This document shows, in pieces, positions 35,553-45,671 of a stretch of 64,000 nucleotides of DNA; the first letter of the stretch is position 1, and each line of letters opens with the position of its first letter. Both the position numbers and the translations under genes were made by a program. The notes under the pieces were generated by a model that worked only from the letters and a program-made list of their open reading frames with translations, ran no database searches and was not told the DNA's origin. The DNA lies in the NCBI GenBank assembly GCA_945952065.1, contig CAMFGY010000009.1, forward strand, positions 1 to 64,000, read 5' to 3'. This DNA is from an uncultured Burkholderiales bacterium (GTDB lineage Bacteria; Pseudomonadota; Gammaproteobacteria; Burkholderiales; Burkholderiaceae_C).

Positions 35553-36637
35553 AGAACGAGCAATCCATGGCAAGCCAGCTTTCGCACGCGCCCTTGGTCA
35601 TTGATGTGGCTGGGCTGAGCCTGAGCAAGACCGAGCGTCGCCGCTTGAAGCACCCCTTGGTCGGCGGTCTGATTTTGTTTGCGCGCAATTTTGAGAACCG
35701 CGCGCAGCTGACGCAGCTGACCGCCGAGATCAAATCCATTCGCCCCGATCTCTTGATCGCCGTGGACCACGAGGGCGGGCGTGTGCAGCGTTTTCGCAGC
35801 GATGGTTTCACCCATCTGCCGCCCATGCGCAGCCTCGGCGCTTTGTGGATGGAGGACGCCATGGCCGCAACCCAAGCCGCCACGGCGGCCGGTTATGTCA
35901 TGGGCTCCGAGCTGCGCGCCTGCGGGGTCGATCTGAGTTTTGCGCCGGTGCTGGATCTCGACTATGGCGAGAGTTCGGTGATTGGTGAGCGCAGCTTCCA
36001 CCGCGACCCGCGCGTGGTGGCGCTCTTGGCCAAGAGCGTGGCGCATGGCCTCTTGATTGCCGGCATGGGCAGCTGCGGCAAGCACTTCCCGGGTCATGGC
36101 TTTGTGAAGGCCGATTCGCATGTGGATGTGCCCGTCGATCGGCGCAGCCTCAAGGCCATCTTGAGTGAGGATGCCAAGCCCTTCGAGTGGCTGAACCTGA
36201 GCTTGTCGGCCGTGATGCCGGCCCATGTCATCTACCCCAAGGTGGACGCCCGCCCGGCCGGCTTCAGCGCTCGCTGGTTGCAGGAAATCTTGCGTGAGCG
36301 ACTGGGCTTTGGCGGCCTGATCTTCAGCGATGACCTGGGCATGCGCGGTGCGCGGGTCTTGGAAGGGCGCGAGATCGGTTTTGCCGAGGCCGCCATTGCC
36401 GCGCTGCAGGCCGGTTGTGATTTGGCCTTGCTGTGCAACCAGTCCGTCGAGGCAGACGGTCAGGTGATTGACACGGTGCTGCAAGCGCTGAGCGAGGCGG
36501 CTCAGCAAGGCCGCTGGCAGCCCAGCCTGGAGAGCGAAGGTCGCCGCCAGCTGATCTTGCCGGAAAAGGCCCCATTGACCTGGGATGAGCTGATGCACGA
36601 CCCGGCCTACCACCAGGCCTTGCAGCAGCTGGCTTGA
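35549..36637 (+). CDS. nagZ: Beta-N-acetylhexosaminidase NagZ (GH3)
   Basis: 362 residues. The GH3 signatures are [13 protein letters not shown] (about 71-83), [20 protein letters not shown] (about 179-198, with the Asp-His dyad of NagZ) and [13 protein letters not shown] with the nucleophile Asp near 258. It removes N-acetylglucosamine from anhydromuropeptides in cytoplasmic cell-wall recycling. It is the last gene of the rightward core series and faces the peptide transporter with 57 bases between. Confidence 0.94.
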   Translation: MKNEQSMASQLSHAPLVIDVAGLSLSKTERRRLKHPLVGGLILFARNFENRAQLTQLTAEIKSIRPDLLIAVDHEGGRVQRFRSDGFTHLPPMRSLGALWMEDAMAATQAATAAGYVMGSELRACGVDLSFAPVLDLDYGESSVIGERSFHRDPRVVALLAKSVAHGLLIAGMGSCGKHFPGHGFVKADSHVDVPVDRRSLKAILSEDAKPFEWLNLSLSAVMPAHVIYPKVDARPAGFSARWLQEILRERLGFGGLIFSDDLGMRGARVLEGREIGFAEAAIAALQAGCDLALLCNQSVEADGQVIDTVLQALSEAAQQGRWQPSLESEGRRQLILPEKAPLTWDELMHDPAYHQALQQLA

Positions 36638-36694
36638 GCGGTTCATAGGCCCGCCGGCTCACCGCCGTGCCGAGGCCTGTGGGCGAGTCGCTTT

Positions 36695-38248
36695 TCAGTC
36701 GCGGTAGTTGTTCACCACCGGGTAGCTGCGGGCCTTGAGGGCAAAGACCAAGGCCGCCAAGAGTGCGAAGCCGGCGAAGAAGAACATCTGGAAGGCGGTG
36801 ACGCTCAAGCCGGTGCTTTGGATATAGGCCGTCGCAGCTTGGCTCTTCACGCTGCTATTGGCCAGCAGCACCCAGAGGTTGCCTATCGTGACGGAGAGGT
36901 TCCAGAAGCTGGTGATCACGCCCTTCATCGCCAGCGGCGCTTGGCTGTAGGCGAACTCAAGCCCGGTGGCCGACACCAAGACTTCGCCCATCGTCAGGAT
37001 GGCATAGGGCAGGATCTGCCAAACAATGCTGATGCCCTGGCCTTGGTCGATCCAGAGCTGCAAGCCCCCCACCACGATCCAGGCCAAGCCCGAAAGCGCA
37101 ATGCCCGCACCCATGCGGCGCAGGGCGGTGATGCGCAGGCCCATGCGCTGCAGCAAGGGGTAGAGCAGCAGATTGTTGAAGGGGATCAGCAGCATCACCA
37201 GGGCCGGGTTCAAGGCCTGCATCATCGAGGATTGGAACCACTCGGGCTTGCTCATCTGGTCGGCCTGCAAAATCCAGGTCGAGGCCTTTTGGTCAAACAA
37301 AGACCAAAACGGTGTGACCAGGGCAAACAAGACCAAGAGTTGCAGCACGGTGCGCACCGCTTGCACGGCTTGGGCACCATGCTTGGGTGTGGCGCGGTCC
37401 AACTGCAGCCAAGCGCCAAAGCCACCAAAACCCATCACCAGCACCAGGGCCGAGCAAAAGGCCGGCACGATGCCGGTGGGCTTCAAGAGCACCAGACTCA
37501 GCCCCGCCAGAACCACGCCCAGCCATGCGCAGAACAGGCCCAGATTGAGCTGACCGGCTTGCGGGGTTTTGAGTGCGCTCAGCACCACTTTGAGAAAGCT
37601 GTTCGGGTCGTCTTTGGCGCTGGGCTTGACGTGCACATACTTGCGGCGACCCATCCAGAAAATCATGGTGGCGATGAACATGAAGAGGCCCGGCACGCCA
37701 AAGGCCACGCTGGCACCCAAGTGCTTCAGCAGCACTGGCATCAGCAAAGAGGCAAAGAAGCTGCCGAAGTTGATGATCCAGTAAAAGCCGTCAAAGACTT
37801 TTTGTGCCAGCGAGCGATTGCTCTTGTCGAACTGGTCGCCAACAAAAGAGCTGACCAGCGGCTTGATGCCGCCGGAGCCCAGCGCGATCAAAAACAGGCC
37901 GATGTAAAAGCCAGGGATATTGTTTTCAAAAATGGCCAGGCAGGCATGGCCCGCGCAGTAAACCAGGCTGAGCCAAAAGATGGTGTTGTACTTGCCGAAG
38001 AATCGATCGGCCAGCCAGCCGCCCAGCAGCGGGAAGAAGTAAACGCCGATCACAAAGGTGTGGAAGACCTCCTTGGCCTCGCCTTTGCGCAGGGGCTCGG
38101 GCACGGCCAGGAGTAGGCTGCTCATCAGGAACACGGTGAGGATGTTGCGCATGCCGTAAAAGCTGAAGCGCTCGCATCCTTCGTTGCCGATGATGTAAGG
38201 AATTTGCGGTGGCATCTTGGCCACGGGGGTACTGCTGCTTGTTGTCAC
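36695..38248 (-). CDS. POT/PTR-family proton:oligopeptide symporter
   Basis: About 517 residues with roughly 14 membrane segments. The PTR2 signature is present as CERFSFYGMRNILTVF (about 24-39) instead of the canonical ExxERFxYYG, followed by FPLLGGWLADRFFGKYNTIF and GLFLIALGSGGIKPLVSSF. It imports di- and tripeptides (or related compounds) using the proton gradient. The GTG at 38248 has AAGG six bases upstream; an ATG at 38215 and a longer frame to 38326 are alternatives. It is a single-gene unit. Confidence 0.85.
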   Translation of the reverse strand: MTTSSSTPVAKMPPQIPYIIGNEGCERFSFYGMRNILTVFLMSSLLLAVPEPLRKGEAKEVFHTFVIGVYFFPLLGGWLADRFFGKYNTIFWLSLVYCAGHACLAIFENNIPGFYIGLFLIALGSGGIKPLVSSFVGDQFDKSNRSLAQKVFDGFYWIINFGSFFASLLMPVLLKHLGASVAFGVPGLFMFIATMIFWMGRRKYVHVKPSAKDDPNSFLKVVLSALKTPQAGQLNLGLFCAWLGVVLAGLSLVLLKPTGIVPAFCSALVLVMGFGGFGAWLQLDRATPKHGAQAVQAVRTVLQLLVLFALVTPFWSLFDQKASTWILQADQMSKPEWFQSSMMQALNPALVMLLIPFNNLLLYPLLQRMGLRITALRRMGAGIALSGLAWIVVGGLQLWIDQGQGISIVWQILPYAILTMGEVLVSATGLEFAYSQAPLAMKGVITSFWNLSVTIGNLWVLLANSSVKSQAATAYIQSTGLSVTAFQMFFFAGFALLAALVFALKARSYPVVNNYRD

Positions 38249-38330
38249 GGAAAACCTTGTTGCGAGGCTGCGCCTTCGCCTTGGGGAAGGGCAGGCATCG
38301 CGGTACAGAAAAGTAGGGAGTGCCAATGAA

Positions 38331-38361
38331 AACGCCGCCGGGCTTGCGCCTCGGCGGCGTT
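38331..38361 (-). terminator. Intrinsic terminator downstream of RNase E gene
   Basis: AACGCCGCCG (38331-38340) and CGGCGGCGTT (38352-38361) form a perfect 10-base stem with an 11-base loop. Read on the minus strand the stem ends in GTTTTC. It lies about 80 bases after the rne stop and before the transporter gene. Confidence 0.65.
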
Positions 38362-38443
38362 GCGACTTCAGCCGAGGCTGAAGCGGGCCAAGGGGTCTGA
38401 GTTCAGGCCCAAACCTGGGCGCGGCTCAGAGCCCAGCGGTGCC

Positions 38444-41400
38444 TCACTGCTCAAAAGGCAGCTTGATCTGGGCCAGGTCTTTGCGGGTCTCCACCAGCAC
38501 CAGCGGGCCTTCATCGACCAGCACGGTGGGCGCACGTTCACGCGGCACATGCACCGGCTTGGGCTCAGCGGCGATCGCTTCTTGGGCCGCACGGATCTTC
38601 TCGGCATCCGAGTTGACCCATTGCAAGCCCGAGGCGGCAGCCACGGCCTGCAAGGCCTCGAGGTCCAGCACAAAGGCCGGCACGGTCGGGGCGGCAGGAG
38701 TTGCAGGCGCTGGGCTTGCTGCGGCCATGGGGGCAGCGGCTTCTGCTGCGCGCGGCGCTGCGTCGGCTGGCGCTTGTGCTGCTGCAGCGGCGGCTTGCTC
38801 GGGGGCCGAGACAGGCGCTTCGGCCGGCGCTGCCGCATCTTCAGCGGCGGACTGGCCATTCAGCTCGGCGGGCTGGTCATCGCGGCGTTCACGGCGCACG
38901 CGGTCGCGGCCCCGGTTGCGGCCACGGCGTGCTTCGCCACCTTGGGCCTCATCGCCCTCAGCGCGAAGGGCGGCAGCCTCATCCGGCGAAGCGGGTGCGG
39001 CTTCAGCGCCCGCGTCTTCTTGGGCGGAGAGCGCCAAGGGAGCGTCGCTCGCGGCGCCACCTTCTTCGCGATCACGGCCGCCACGACGACGGCGGCGGCT
39101 GCGACCTTGGCGCTCCTCATTGGAGGCCTCGGCGTTGGCGTCGGCTTGGGTGTCGGCAAAGCCCGTGGGCGCATCGGCGATCAGCTGGGCTTGCACGGGC
39201 AGCGCGTTGGCGGGGCTGTTCAGGCCCAGCTCTTCGCTATTGCGCGCGTCGTTGCGAGCCTCATTGCGCTCGCCGCGCTCAGCACGCTCGCCACCACGCT
39301 CGGGGCGATCGCCACGTGGGCGGCGGCCACCTTCATTGCGCTCGCTGCGGGCTTGCTCGGCTGCGCCTTCGGGGCGCTCGCTGCGCTCGGGGCGGCGGTT
39401 GCCGTTGCGTTCGCCGCGCTCATTGCGCTCGCCACGTTCGGTGCGCTGGCCGTCCGGGCGGCTGTCGCCGCGCGCTTCTTGAGCGCGCTCGCTGCGGGCG
39501 CCTTCGCGCTTGGCGTTGTTGCCATTGCGATCGCCACGCTCGTTGCGCTCACCGCGCTCAGCGCCACGCTCGCCATTGCGGGCACGGCCACCACGACCCT
39601 CGCGTCCGCCATCGCGGCCACCGTCACGCCCGCCTTCACGCTTGCGCTCTGCGCCGGCAGCCGGCTTGGCCGGTGTTGTCGCAGGGGCTTGTTCGGGGGC
39701 CGGCGCGGCCACGCCAAACAGGCTCTTGATCCAGCCGAAGAAGCCAGTGCCTGCGGCAGCACTCGACGCGCTCGCCGCCGCAGCCGCTGGGGCGGCTGCC
39801 TTGGGCGCTTCGGCCTTGGGAGCTGGAGCCGCTGGCGTTGGCGGCGGCATCTCGGGCAACACGCCCTTGATCACCGGCTCTTGCTTGCTTTTCGCTTTGT
39901 CGCCGGCCGCGTCGTTGCGGCGGGTGATGCCCACCTCATCCTGCGGCTCTTCGATCATGGTGTAGCTGGCTTGCAGGTTTTCCAGACGCGGATCGTCGTG
40001 GCGCAGGCGCTCCAGCTTGTAGTTGGGCGTTTCGAGATGCTTGTTGGGCACCAGCAGCACGGTGACGCGCTGCTTCAGCTCGATCTTGGTGATCTCGGTG
40101 CGCTTCTCGTTCAGCAAGAAGGAGGTCACTTCCACCGGCACTTGCACATGCACGGCGGCGGTGTTGTCCTTCATCGACTCTTCTTGCACCATGCGCAGGA
40201 TCTGCAGCGCGCTGGATTCGGTGTCACGGATGTGACCGGTGCCGTTGCAACGTGGGCAGGTGATGTGGTTGCCGTCGCTCAGCGAAGGGCGCAGGCGCTG
40301 GCGGCTCATTTCCAGCAGACCGAACTTGCTGATCGAAGCAAACTGCACGCGGGCGCGGTCAGGGCGCAGTGCGTCGCGCAGGCGTTGTTCAACTTCGCGG
40401 CGGTTCTTCGACTCTTCCATGTCGATGAAGTCCACCACGATCAGGCCGCCCAGGTCGCGCAGACGCATCTGGCGCGCGATCTCGTCGGCGGCTTCCAGAT
40501 TGGTGCGGGTGGCGGTTTCTTCGATGTCGCTGCCGCGCGTGGAGCGGGCCGAGTTGACGTCCACCGACACCAGCGCTTCGGTGTGGTCGATCACGATGGC
40601 GCCGCCGGAGGGCAGGTTGACGGTGCGGCTGAAGGCGGTTTCGATCTGGTGTTCGATCTGGAAACGGCTGAACAGCGGTGCGTCGTCGCGGTAGCGCTTC
40701 ACGCGGTGCCCTTGTTCGGGCATCACGTGGTTCATGAACTGATGGGCCTGCTCGAACAGGTCATCGGTGTCGATCAGGATTTCACCGACATCGGCCGTGA
40801 AGTAATCGCGGATCGCGCGAATCACCAGGCTGGATTCCTGATAAATCAGGTAGGCGCCCTTGCCACCCTTGGCCGCATCGTCAATGGCGGACCAGAGCTT
40901 GAGCATGTAGTTCAGGTCCCACTGCAACTCGGCGGCGGAGCGACCGATACCGGCGGTTCGGGCGATCAGGCTCATGCCCTTGGGGTACTCGAGCTGGTCG
41001 AGGTTTTCTTTCAGCTCTTCGCGGTCTTCGCCCTCGATGCGGCGGCTCACGCCACCGCCGCGCGGGTTGTTGGGCATCAGCACCAGATAGCGGCCGGCCA
41101 GCGAGACAAAGGTGGTCAGAGCCGCGCCCTTGTTGCCACGTTCTTCCTTTTCCACCTGGACCAGCAGTTCCTGGCCTTCTTTGATGGCGTCTTGGATGCG
41201 CGCGGTGCGCACGTCCACGCCTTCGCGGAAGTATTGGCGGGCAATTTCCTTGAAGGGCAGGAAGCCGTGGCGGTCTTCACCGTAGTCCACAAAGCAGGCT
41301 TCCAGCGAAGGCTCAACGCGGGTGACCACGGCCTTGTAGATATTGCCCTTGCGTTGTTCGCGGCCTTCGATTTCGGTTTCGAAATCGAGCAGCTTTTGGC

Positions 41401-41461
41401 CATCAACGATTGCGAGGCGCCGCTCTTCCGGCTGCGTCGCATTGATCAGCATGCGTTTCAT
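38444..41461 (-). CDS. rne: Ribonuclease E
   Basis: 1005 residues starting [20 protein letters not shown], with GAGGAG eight bases before the ATG at 41461. The N-terminal catalytic half has an S1 domain (about 38-120), the DNase I-like site with [17 protein letters not shown] and [13 protein letters not shown] (the two metal aspartates), and the zinc-link CPRCNGTG near 402-409 that joins dimers into the tetramer. From about 500 to 960 the protein is low-complexity, rich in Arg, Glu, Gly, Asn and Ala (runs such as ERGERNERG), serving as RNA- and partner-binding scaffold. It ends with [16 protein letters not shown], conserved in beta-proteobacteria. It is central to mRNA decay and rRNA/tRNA processing. 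Confidence 0.95.
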   Translation of the reverse strand: MKRMLINATQPEERRLAIVDGQKLLDFETEIEGREQRKGNIYKAVVTRVEPSLEACFVDYGEDRHGFLPFKEIARQYFREGVDVRTARIQDAIKEGQELLVQVEKEERGNKGAALTTFVSLAGRYLVLMPNNPRGGGVSRRIEGEDREELKENLDQLEYPKGMSLIARTAGIGRSAAELQWDLNYMLKLWSAIDDAAKGGKGAYLIYQESSLVIRAIRDYFTADVGEILIDTDDLFEQAHQFMNHVMPEQGHRVKRYRDDAPLFSRFQIEHQIETAFSRTVNLPSGGAIVIDHTEALVSVDVNSARSTRGSDIEETATRTNLEAADEIARQMRLRDLGGLIVVDFIDMEESKNRREVEQRLRDALRPDRARVQFASISKFGLLEMSRQRLRPSLSDGNHITCPRCNGTGHIRDTESSALQILRMVQEESMKDNTAAVHVQVPVEVTSFLLNEKRTEITKIELKQRVTVLLVPNKHLETPNYKLERLRHDDPRLENLQASYTMIEEPQDEVGITRRNDAAGDKAKSKQEPVIKGVLPEMPPPTPAAPAPKAEAPKAAAPAAAAASASSAAAGTGFFGWIKSLFGVAAPAPEQAPATTPAKPAAGAERKREGGRDGGRDGGREGRGGRARNGERGAERGERNERGDRNGNNAKREGARSERAQEARGDSRPDGQRTERGERNERGERNGNRRPERSERPEGAAEQARSERNEGGRRPRGDRPERGGERAERGERNEARNDARNSEELGLNSPANALPVQAQLIADAPTGFADTQADANAEASNEERQGRSRRRRRGGRDREEGGAASDAPLALSAQEDAGAEAAPASPDEAAALRAEGDEAQGGEARRGRNRGRDRVRRERRDDQPAELNGQSAAEDAAAPAEAPVSAPEQAAAAAAQAPADAAPRAAEAAAPMAAASPAPATPAAPTVPAFVLDLEALQAVAAASGLQWVNSDAEKIRAAQEAIAAEPKPVHVPRERAPTVLVDEGPLVLVETRKDLAQIKLPFEQ

Positions 41462-42174
41462 CGTCATCACTCCTCAAGCGCGTGAGCGGACGGAGTTCTA
41501 GTCCGGCCGGCACACGCGCAGCATCACGTCACCGCTCAAGTCCGCATGCGGACCGGGGCGGCAACACATCGATGCACGGGCAATGTGGAGGAACCGAGGA
41601 AGGAATCGCCCTGGACTGACCGTGATCGGAGTGCGATCAAATGGCCAGCGTTGGCGCTTGCGACATGACAGTCGGCGCGGAGTTCCCGTCCCATGAACAC
41701 GCAGCCCTGAGCTGCGCGGCCCGGCCACGGCAAGGCAGCACGGCCTCGCCGGCCTTGAGCCGGGGCAGTGCTGATGAGCGGTGGGGGGTGAGGGGAGTGA
41801 GGGAAATCATCCGTGCGGACTGTTGGACGCTGGGCTGAGGCGGTCAGACTCTTGATCGACCGGCCTCACGCCCCAAAAAACCTTGTCTGGTGCCTCGTAC
41901 AGTCCAAAGGGACCGAACGCGGCGTGGCTCGTTCTACATTGCTCTGCCGCACAGCACCCGAGGCCGCCTTGTCACATGGGGACAAGGCCCGCTTCCGGCT
42001 TCTGCGCGTTGCATCACCAATTTTCATCATCATCACTACGCAAAAGCGCGGCCACAACGCCGCTGCTGTTTGCCCCACGCTCTCGCAGGCAAGACCTGTC
42101 TTCAGCGCTCGGAGCCTTTGTCTCGGGCTACCCAGGTAAAATCAGACAAATCAAATACTTACGGCGACAACGTG
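41462..42174. other. Divergent rne-rluC intergenic region
   Basis: 713 bases without a supported gene. In E. coli the same divergent arrangement carries a long rne 5' UTR through which RNase E represses its own synthesis. A comparable leader is likely here, but I could not fix promoter positions. On the rluC side TAAAAT (42137-42142) is a -10 candidate without a good -35. Short open frames in this stretch look non-coding. Confidence 0.5.
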
Positions 42175-43362
42175 GTGAGCAAGATTATAAGGGCTAAAGC
42201 CAGAGCGCCGGCCGCCACAGAAACCCGCAAATCCGGCCCAGTTCGGGCTGCGGCGAAGTGCTCCAAGGCCCAAACAACCCGCCCTCGGGGTGAGCGGGTA
42301 CCGACTTCAAAAGCAGAGCCCAAGGTCGTGCAACGCCCTGTGGTGACGCCAACGCAGGCTTTGACGAGCCCGCCTGCGGCCGCGGCGCCAGCGGTTCGCC
42401 GCGTGCTGATCGATGAAGCCTCGGCCGGCCAGCGTCTGGACAATTTTTTGCTGCGCGAGCTCAAAGGCGTACCCAAAACCCATGTGTACCGGGTGATCCG
42501 GGCCGGTGAGGTGCGCGTCAACAAAGGGCGCGCTCAGGCCGACACTCGCCTGGAGATGGGAGACGAAGTGCGCATCCCGCCGGTGCGCGTGCCGGAACGG
42601 AGCGAGGCCAAGGCCGAGTTTGTGCCGCCGCGCGAATTCCCGGTCATTTATGAAGATGACTATCTGCTGGCCATCAACAAGCCGGCCGGTGTGGCCGTGC
42701 ACGGCGGCTCGGGCGTCAGCTTTGGCGTCATTGAGCAATTGCGCCAGGCCCGGCCCATGGCCAAGTTCCTGGAATTGGTGCACCGACTGGACAAAGAAAC
42801 CTCGGGCCTGCTCTTGATCGCCAAAAAGCGCGGCGCCTTGGTGGCGCTGCAAGACCAGTTCCGCGACCGTGAGACGGGCAAAACCTACGCGGCCTTGGTG
42901 AGCGGCGAGTGGGCCGCGAACAAAAAAGTCATCGATGTGCCCCTGCTCAAGTATGTGGGCAGCGATGGCGAGCGCTGGGTTCGGGCGGTCACCGATCCCA
43001 AGGATGTGCACGCGGATCAAGCCAAGCGCTCCATCAGCTTGGTGCGGGTGGCGCAGCGTCTGGCCCAGCACAGCCTGTTGGACGTGACCATCAAAACCGG
43101 TCGCACCCATCAAATTCGCGTCCATCTGGCGCACGAGGGCCATGCGATCGTGGGTGATCCCAAGTACGGGGACTTTGAGGCCAATCGCGCCTTGGCGCGC
43201 GGCCCCTTGCGCTTTGACCGGATGTTTTTGCATGCCAAACGCCTGCGCTTTGTTCACCCCAGCGAGGGCGGGCAAGAGATGGAGTTGTTGGCGCCGCTGC
43301 CGCCGGAATGCCTGCAATTGATCCAAGCCTTGCAAGGCGCCGCGCCGGTGACGCCGCCATGA
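42175..43362 (+). CDS. rluC: 23S rRNA pseudouridine synthase, RluC type
   Basis: About 395 residues from the GTG at 42175 (MSKIIRAKARAPAA). A frame open much further upstream shows no family features. A basic, Pro/Ala-rich extension of about 75 residues is followed by an S4 RNA-binding domain (QRLDNFLLRELKGVPKTHVY, with VIRAGEVRVNKGRA) and the RluA-family catalytic domain with HRLDKETSGLLLIAKK (catalytic Asp), TGRTHQIRVHLAHEGHAIVG and FLHAKRLRF. E. coli RluC makes pseudouridines 955, 2504 and 2580. It is divergent to rne and overlaps the HAD gene. Confidence 0.92.
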   Translation: MSKIIRAKARAPAATETRKSGPVRAAAKCSKAQTTRPRGERVPTSKAEPKVVQRPVVTPTQALTSPPAAAAPAVRRVLIDEASAGQRLDNFLLRELKGVPKTHVYRVIRAGEVRVNKGRAQADTRLEMGDEVRIPPVRVPERSEAKAEFVPPREFPVIYEDDYLLAINKPAGVAVHGGSGVSFGVIEQLRQARPMAKFLELVHRLDKETSGLLLIAKKRGALVALQDQFRDRETGKTYAALVSGEWAANKKVIDVPLLKYVGSDGERWVRAVTDPKDVHADQAKRSISLVRVAQRLAQHSLLDVTIKTGRTHQIRVHLAHEGHAIVGDPKYGDFEANRALARGPLRFDRMFLHAKRLRFVHPSEGGQEMELLAPLPPECLQLIQALQGAAPVTPP

Positions 43363-44018
43363 GACCGCAGCAGTTTGATTTGATCGTGTTCGACTGGGAT
43401 GGCACCTTGTTCGACTCCACCGCCTTGATCACGCAAAGCATCCAGGCGGCGGCGCGCGATATGGGTCTGGCCGTGCCCAGCCGTGAACGCGCCAGCTATG
43501 TCATTGGTATGGGGCTGAATGAGGCGCTGGCCCATGCCTTGCCGGACTTGCCGGTCTCGCGCTACCCGGAGTTGGGGCAACGCTACCGCCAGCACTATGT
43601 CGCCGCCCAGCATCAAATCACCTTGTTTGATGGCGTGCTGGACATGCTGGGCGCACTCAAGGCCCGCCATCACTGGCTGGCCGTGGCCACAGGCAAGAGC
43701 CGCCGGGGTTTGAACGAGGTCTTGCAGGCCGAGGCCTTGCGCCAGATGTTTGACGGCACCCGCACCGCCGACGAAACCGCCGGCAAGCCGCATCCGCAAA
43801 TGCTGAACGAATTGATGCGCGAATTTGGCGTGGAGCCCGAGCGCACCTTGATGATTGGCGACACCACCCACGACCTGCAACTGGCCCGCAATGCCGGCAC
43901 CGCCAGCCTGGGGGTGAGCTATGGCGCGCATGACGCCCAAACCTTTGCCGAATTTGGCCCTTTGCACATTGCCCACTCGGTGAACGATCTGCATGCTTGG
44001 CTTTTGAAAAACGCTTGA
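43359..44018 (+). CDS. HAD-IA family hydrolase (phosphoglycolate phosphatase-like)
   Basis: 219 residues from the ATG at 43359, overlapping the rluC stop (ATGA). Motif I is FDWDGTLFDS (about 9-18), motif II VATGKSRRGL, motif III with Lys in AGKPHPQML and motif IV MIGDTTHDLQLA. The helical cap (about 20-90) makes it subfamily IA, close to Gph. The natural substrate is uncertain; a sugar phosphate or phosphoglycolate is likely. It is the second gene of the rluC operon, with the Rieske gene 4 bases after. Confidence 0.88.
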   Translation: MRPQQFDLIVFDWDGTLFDSTALITQSIQAAARDMGLAVPSRERASYVIGMGLNEALAHALPDLPVSRYPELGQRYRQHYVAAQHQITLFDGVLDMLGALKARHHWLAVATGKSRRGLNEVLQAEALRQMFDGTRTADETAGKPHPQMLNELMREFGVEPERTLMIGDTTHDLQLARNAGTASLGVSYGAHDAQTFAEFGPLHIAHSVNDLHAWLLKNA

Positions 44019-44022
44019 ACCC

Positions 44023-44409
44023 ATGACTCCTGCTGAACTGCCGGCCCCCGTGGCCCTGTGTGCTTCCGACGAATTGCTGGAGCGTGGCCGCGCCCATGTA
44101 TTTGATGTGCTGCAATATCGGGAGCCCGCGCGCGCCTTTGCGCTGCGTTTTGACGGGCAAGTAGTGGCGTATCTGAACCGATGCGCCCATGTGCCCACAG
44201 AAATGGATTGGCAAGAGGGCGAGTTCCTCGATGGTGACAAGCGCTTCATCATGTGCTCCATCCACGGGGCGGTCTATGACCCGCTGACCGGCCGCTGCGT
44301 CACCGGCATGTGTGGCCGCATGGGCTTGACCAAATTAGACGTCCGCGAGCAAGAGGGACGCGTCTATTGGTATCCTTCCCGCGACACCCGGCCTGCATTT
44401 GAAGATTGA
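44023..44409 (+). CDS. Rieske [2Fe-2S] domain protein
   Basis: 128 residues. Rieske cluster ligands are present as CAHV (Cys-x-His, about residues 51-53) and CSIHGAVYDPLTGRC (Cys-x2-His, about 85-88). The rest is the compact beta fold with no membrane anchor or oxygenase partner, similar to NirD-like or ferredoxin-type soluble Rieske proteins. In beta-proteobacteria it stands regularly between a HAD phosphatase and an SppA-like peptidase; its electron partner is not known. Confidence 0.85.
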   Translation: MTPAELPAPVALCASDELLERGRAHVFDVLQYREPARAFALRFDGQVVAYLNRCAHVPTEMDWQEGEFLDGDKRFIMCSIHGAVYDPLTGRCVTGMCGRMGLTKLDVREQEGRVYWYPSRDTRPAFED

Positions 44410-44437
44410 CCGTCTCTAGCTCATTCAGACAAGAACA

Positions 44438-45460
44438 ATGAATACCAGCCAAAACAACGACGAATTGCCGCCTCCCATGCCCGACCCCTATTTGGCGGGC
44501 GATGGCGCCACTGCGGCCAAGTCGCAGGCCACCACCATGAATGCCTATGAGCCGCTGTTGGCCCAGTTTGCGCGCGAGTATTTGGCCGACAAGCGCAGCG
44601 AGCGTCGCTGGCGTTTGTTCTTCCGTCTGATGTGGTTGGCCGTGCTGGCGTTGATTTTTTGGTCCTTCTATTCGCAGCGCCACCATGTGCAGTCGGCCAA
44701 CACGCCGCACACCGCCTTGGTGGAGGTGCGGGGTGAGATTGCCGCCGACTCTGAGGCCAGCGCGGAGTTGTTGCTCTCGGCCTTGAAGAGTGCCTTCGAG
44801 GACAGCGGTTCGCAAGCGGTGGTGCTGCGCATCAATTCGCCCGGCGGCAGCCCGGTGCAGGCCGGCATCGTCTATGACGAGATCAATCGCCTCAAGCTCA
44901 AGCATGGCAAGAAGGTGTATGCCGTGGTGGAGGAGATGTGCGCCTCAGGGGCTTACTACATCGCTGCCGCCGCCGATGAAATCTATGTGGACAAAGCTTC
45001 GGTGGTGGGCTCCATCGGCGTCTTGATGGATGGCTTTGGCTTCACCGGCTTGATGAACAAGCTGGGCGTGGAGCGCCGCCTGATCACCGCGGGTGATAAC
45101 AAAGGCATGTTGGACCCCTTCAGCCCGGTCTCTCCGCGCCAGCAGGCCTATGCACAAGCGATGCTGGATCAGATCCATCAGCAGTTCATTGCCGTGGTGC
45201 GCGAAGGGCGCGGCAAGCGCTTGAAAGAAAACGCGGAGACCTTCTCCGGCCTGTTCTGGAACGGTGAGCAAGCCGTCAAGATGGGCTTGGCCGACCATCT
45301 GGGCAACTTGGACTTTGTGGCTCGCGAAGTGGTCAAGGCCGAGGAGGTGGTGGATTACACGCCCCGGGACAATGTGGCCGAACGTTTGGCCAAGCGCTTT
45401 GGCGCTTCCATGGGTGAAGGCGCGGTCAAAACCCTGCGCAGCATGGCCGTGATCCGCTGA
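44438..45460 (+). CDS. Signal peptide peptidase SppA-like protease, S49 family
   Basis: 340 residues. The cytoplasmic start is followed by one membrane segment (about 67-84, LMWLAVLALIFWSFY) and a single S49 domain. VLRINSPGGSPVQAGIVYDE (about 128-147), the nucleophile serine in EEMCASGAYYIAAAADEI, and DKASVVGSIGVLMDGFGF are the characteristic blocks. It probably degrades cleaved signal peptides at the inner membrane, as half-length SppA enzymes do. It is the last gene of the rluC operon and is followed by a strong hairpin. Confidence 0.9.
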   Translation: MNTSQNNDELPPPMPDPYLAGDGATAAKSQATTMNAYEPLLAQFAREYLADKRSERRWRLFFRLMWLAVLALIFWSFYSQRHHVQSANTPHTALVEVRGEIAADSEASAELLLSALKSAFEDSGSQAVVLRINSPGGSPVQAGIVYDEINRLKLKHGKKVYAVVEEMCASGAYYIAAAADEIYVDKASVVGSIGVLMDGFGFTGLMNKLGVERRLITAGDNKGMLDPFSPVSPRQQAYAQAMLDQIHQQFIAVVREGRGKRLKENAETFSGLFWNGEQAVKMGLADHLGNLDFVAREVVKAEEVVDYTPRDNVAERLAKRFGASMGEGAVKTLRSMAVIR

Positions 45461-45488
45461 AGCTGAGCTTTAGTTTTTTTCTTCCTCA

Positions 45489-45529
45489 GAGGCCTGGGTT
45501 CACGCGGAACCCCGGCCTCTTCGTCCTTC
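45489..45529 (+). terminator. Hairpin terminator after the rluC-sppA operon
   Basis: GAGGCCTGGGTTC (45489-45501) pairs with GAACCCCGGCCTC (45507-45519) over 13 positions with one mismatch and a five-base loop. It is followed by TTCGTCCTTCT, a T-rich but interrupted tail. Confidence 0.6.
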
Positions 45530-45671
45530 TGGGGGAGTGGCACCGCGCGGATCCGCAGTTATAAATGCGGCCCGTGTGGGCTTCGTGCGTACGGCTGGGC
45601 TGTGTGCTTGCGGGGCAACGAGGGCGAGTGCGGTTCCTGCAAATGGTGGACGGAACCGGAGGCAAAAAAGC

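Noticed and set aside
38360-41485. Uninterrupted 1041-codon frame on the plus strand opposite rne
   Set aside because: It mirrors the GC-rich, low-complexity RNase E gene; its protein is an Ala/Gly/Arg/His-rich shadow without any family pattern, while the minus strand encodes a complete RNase E.
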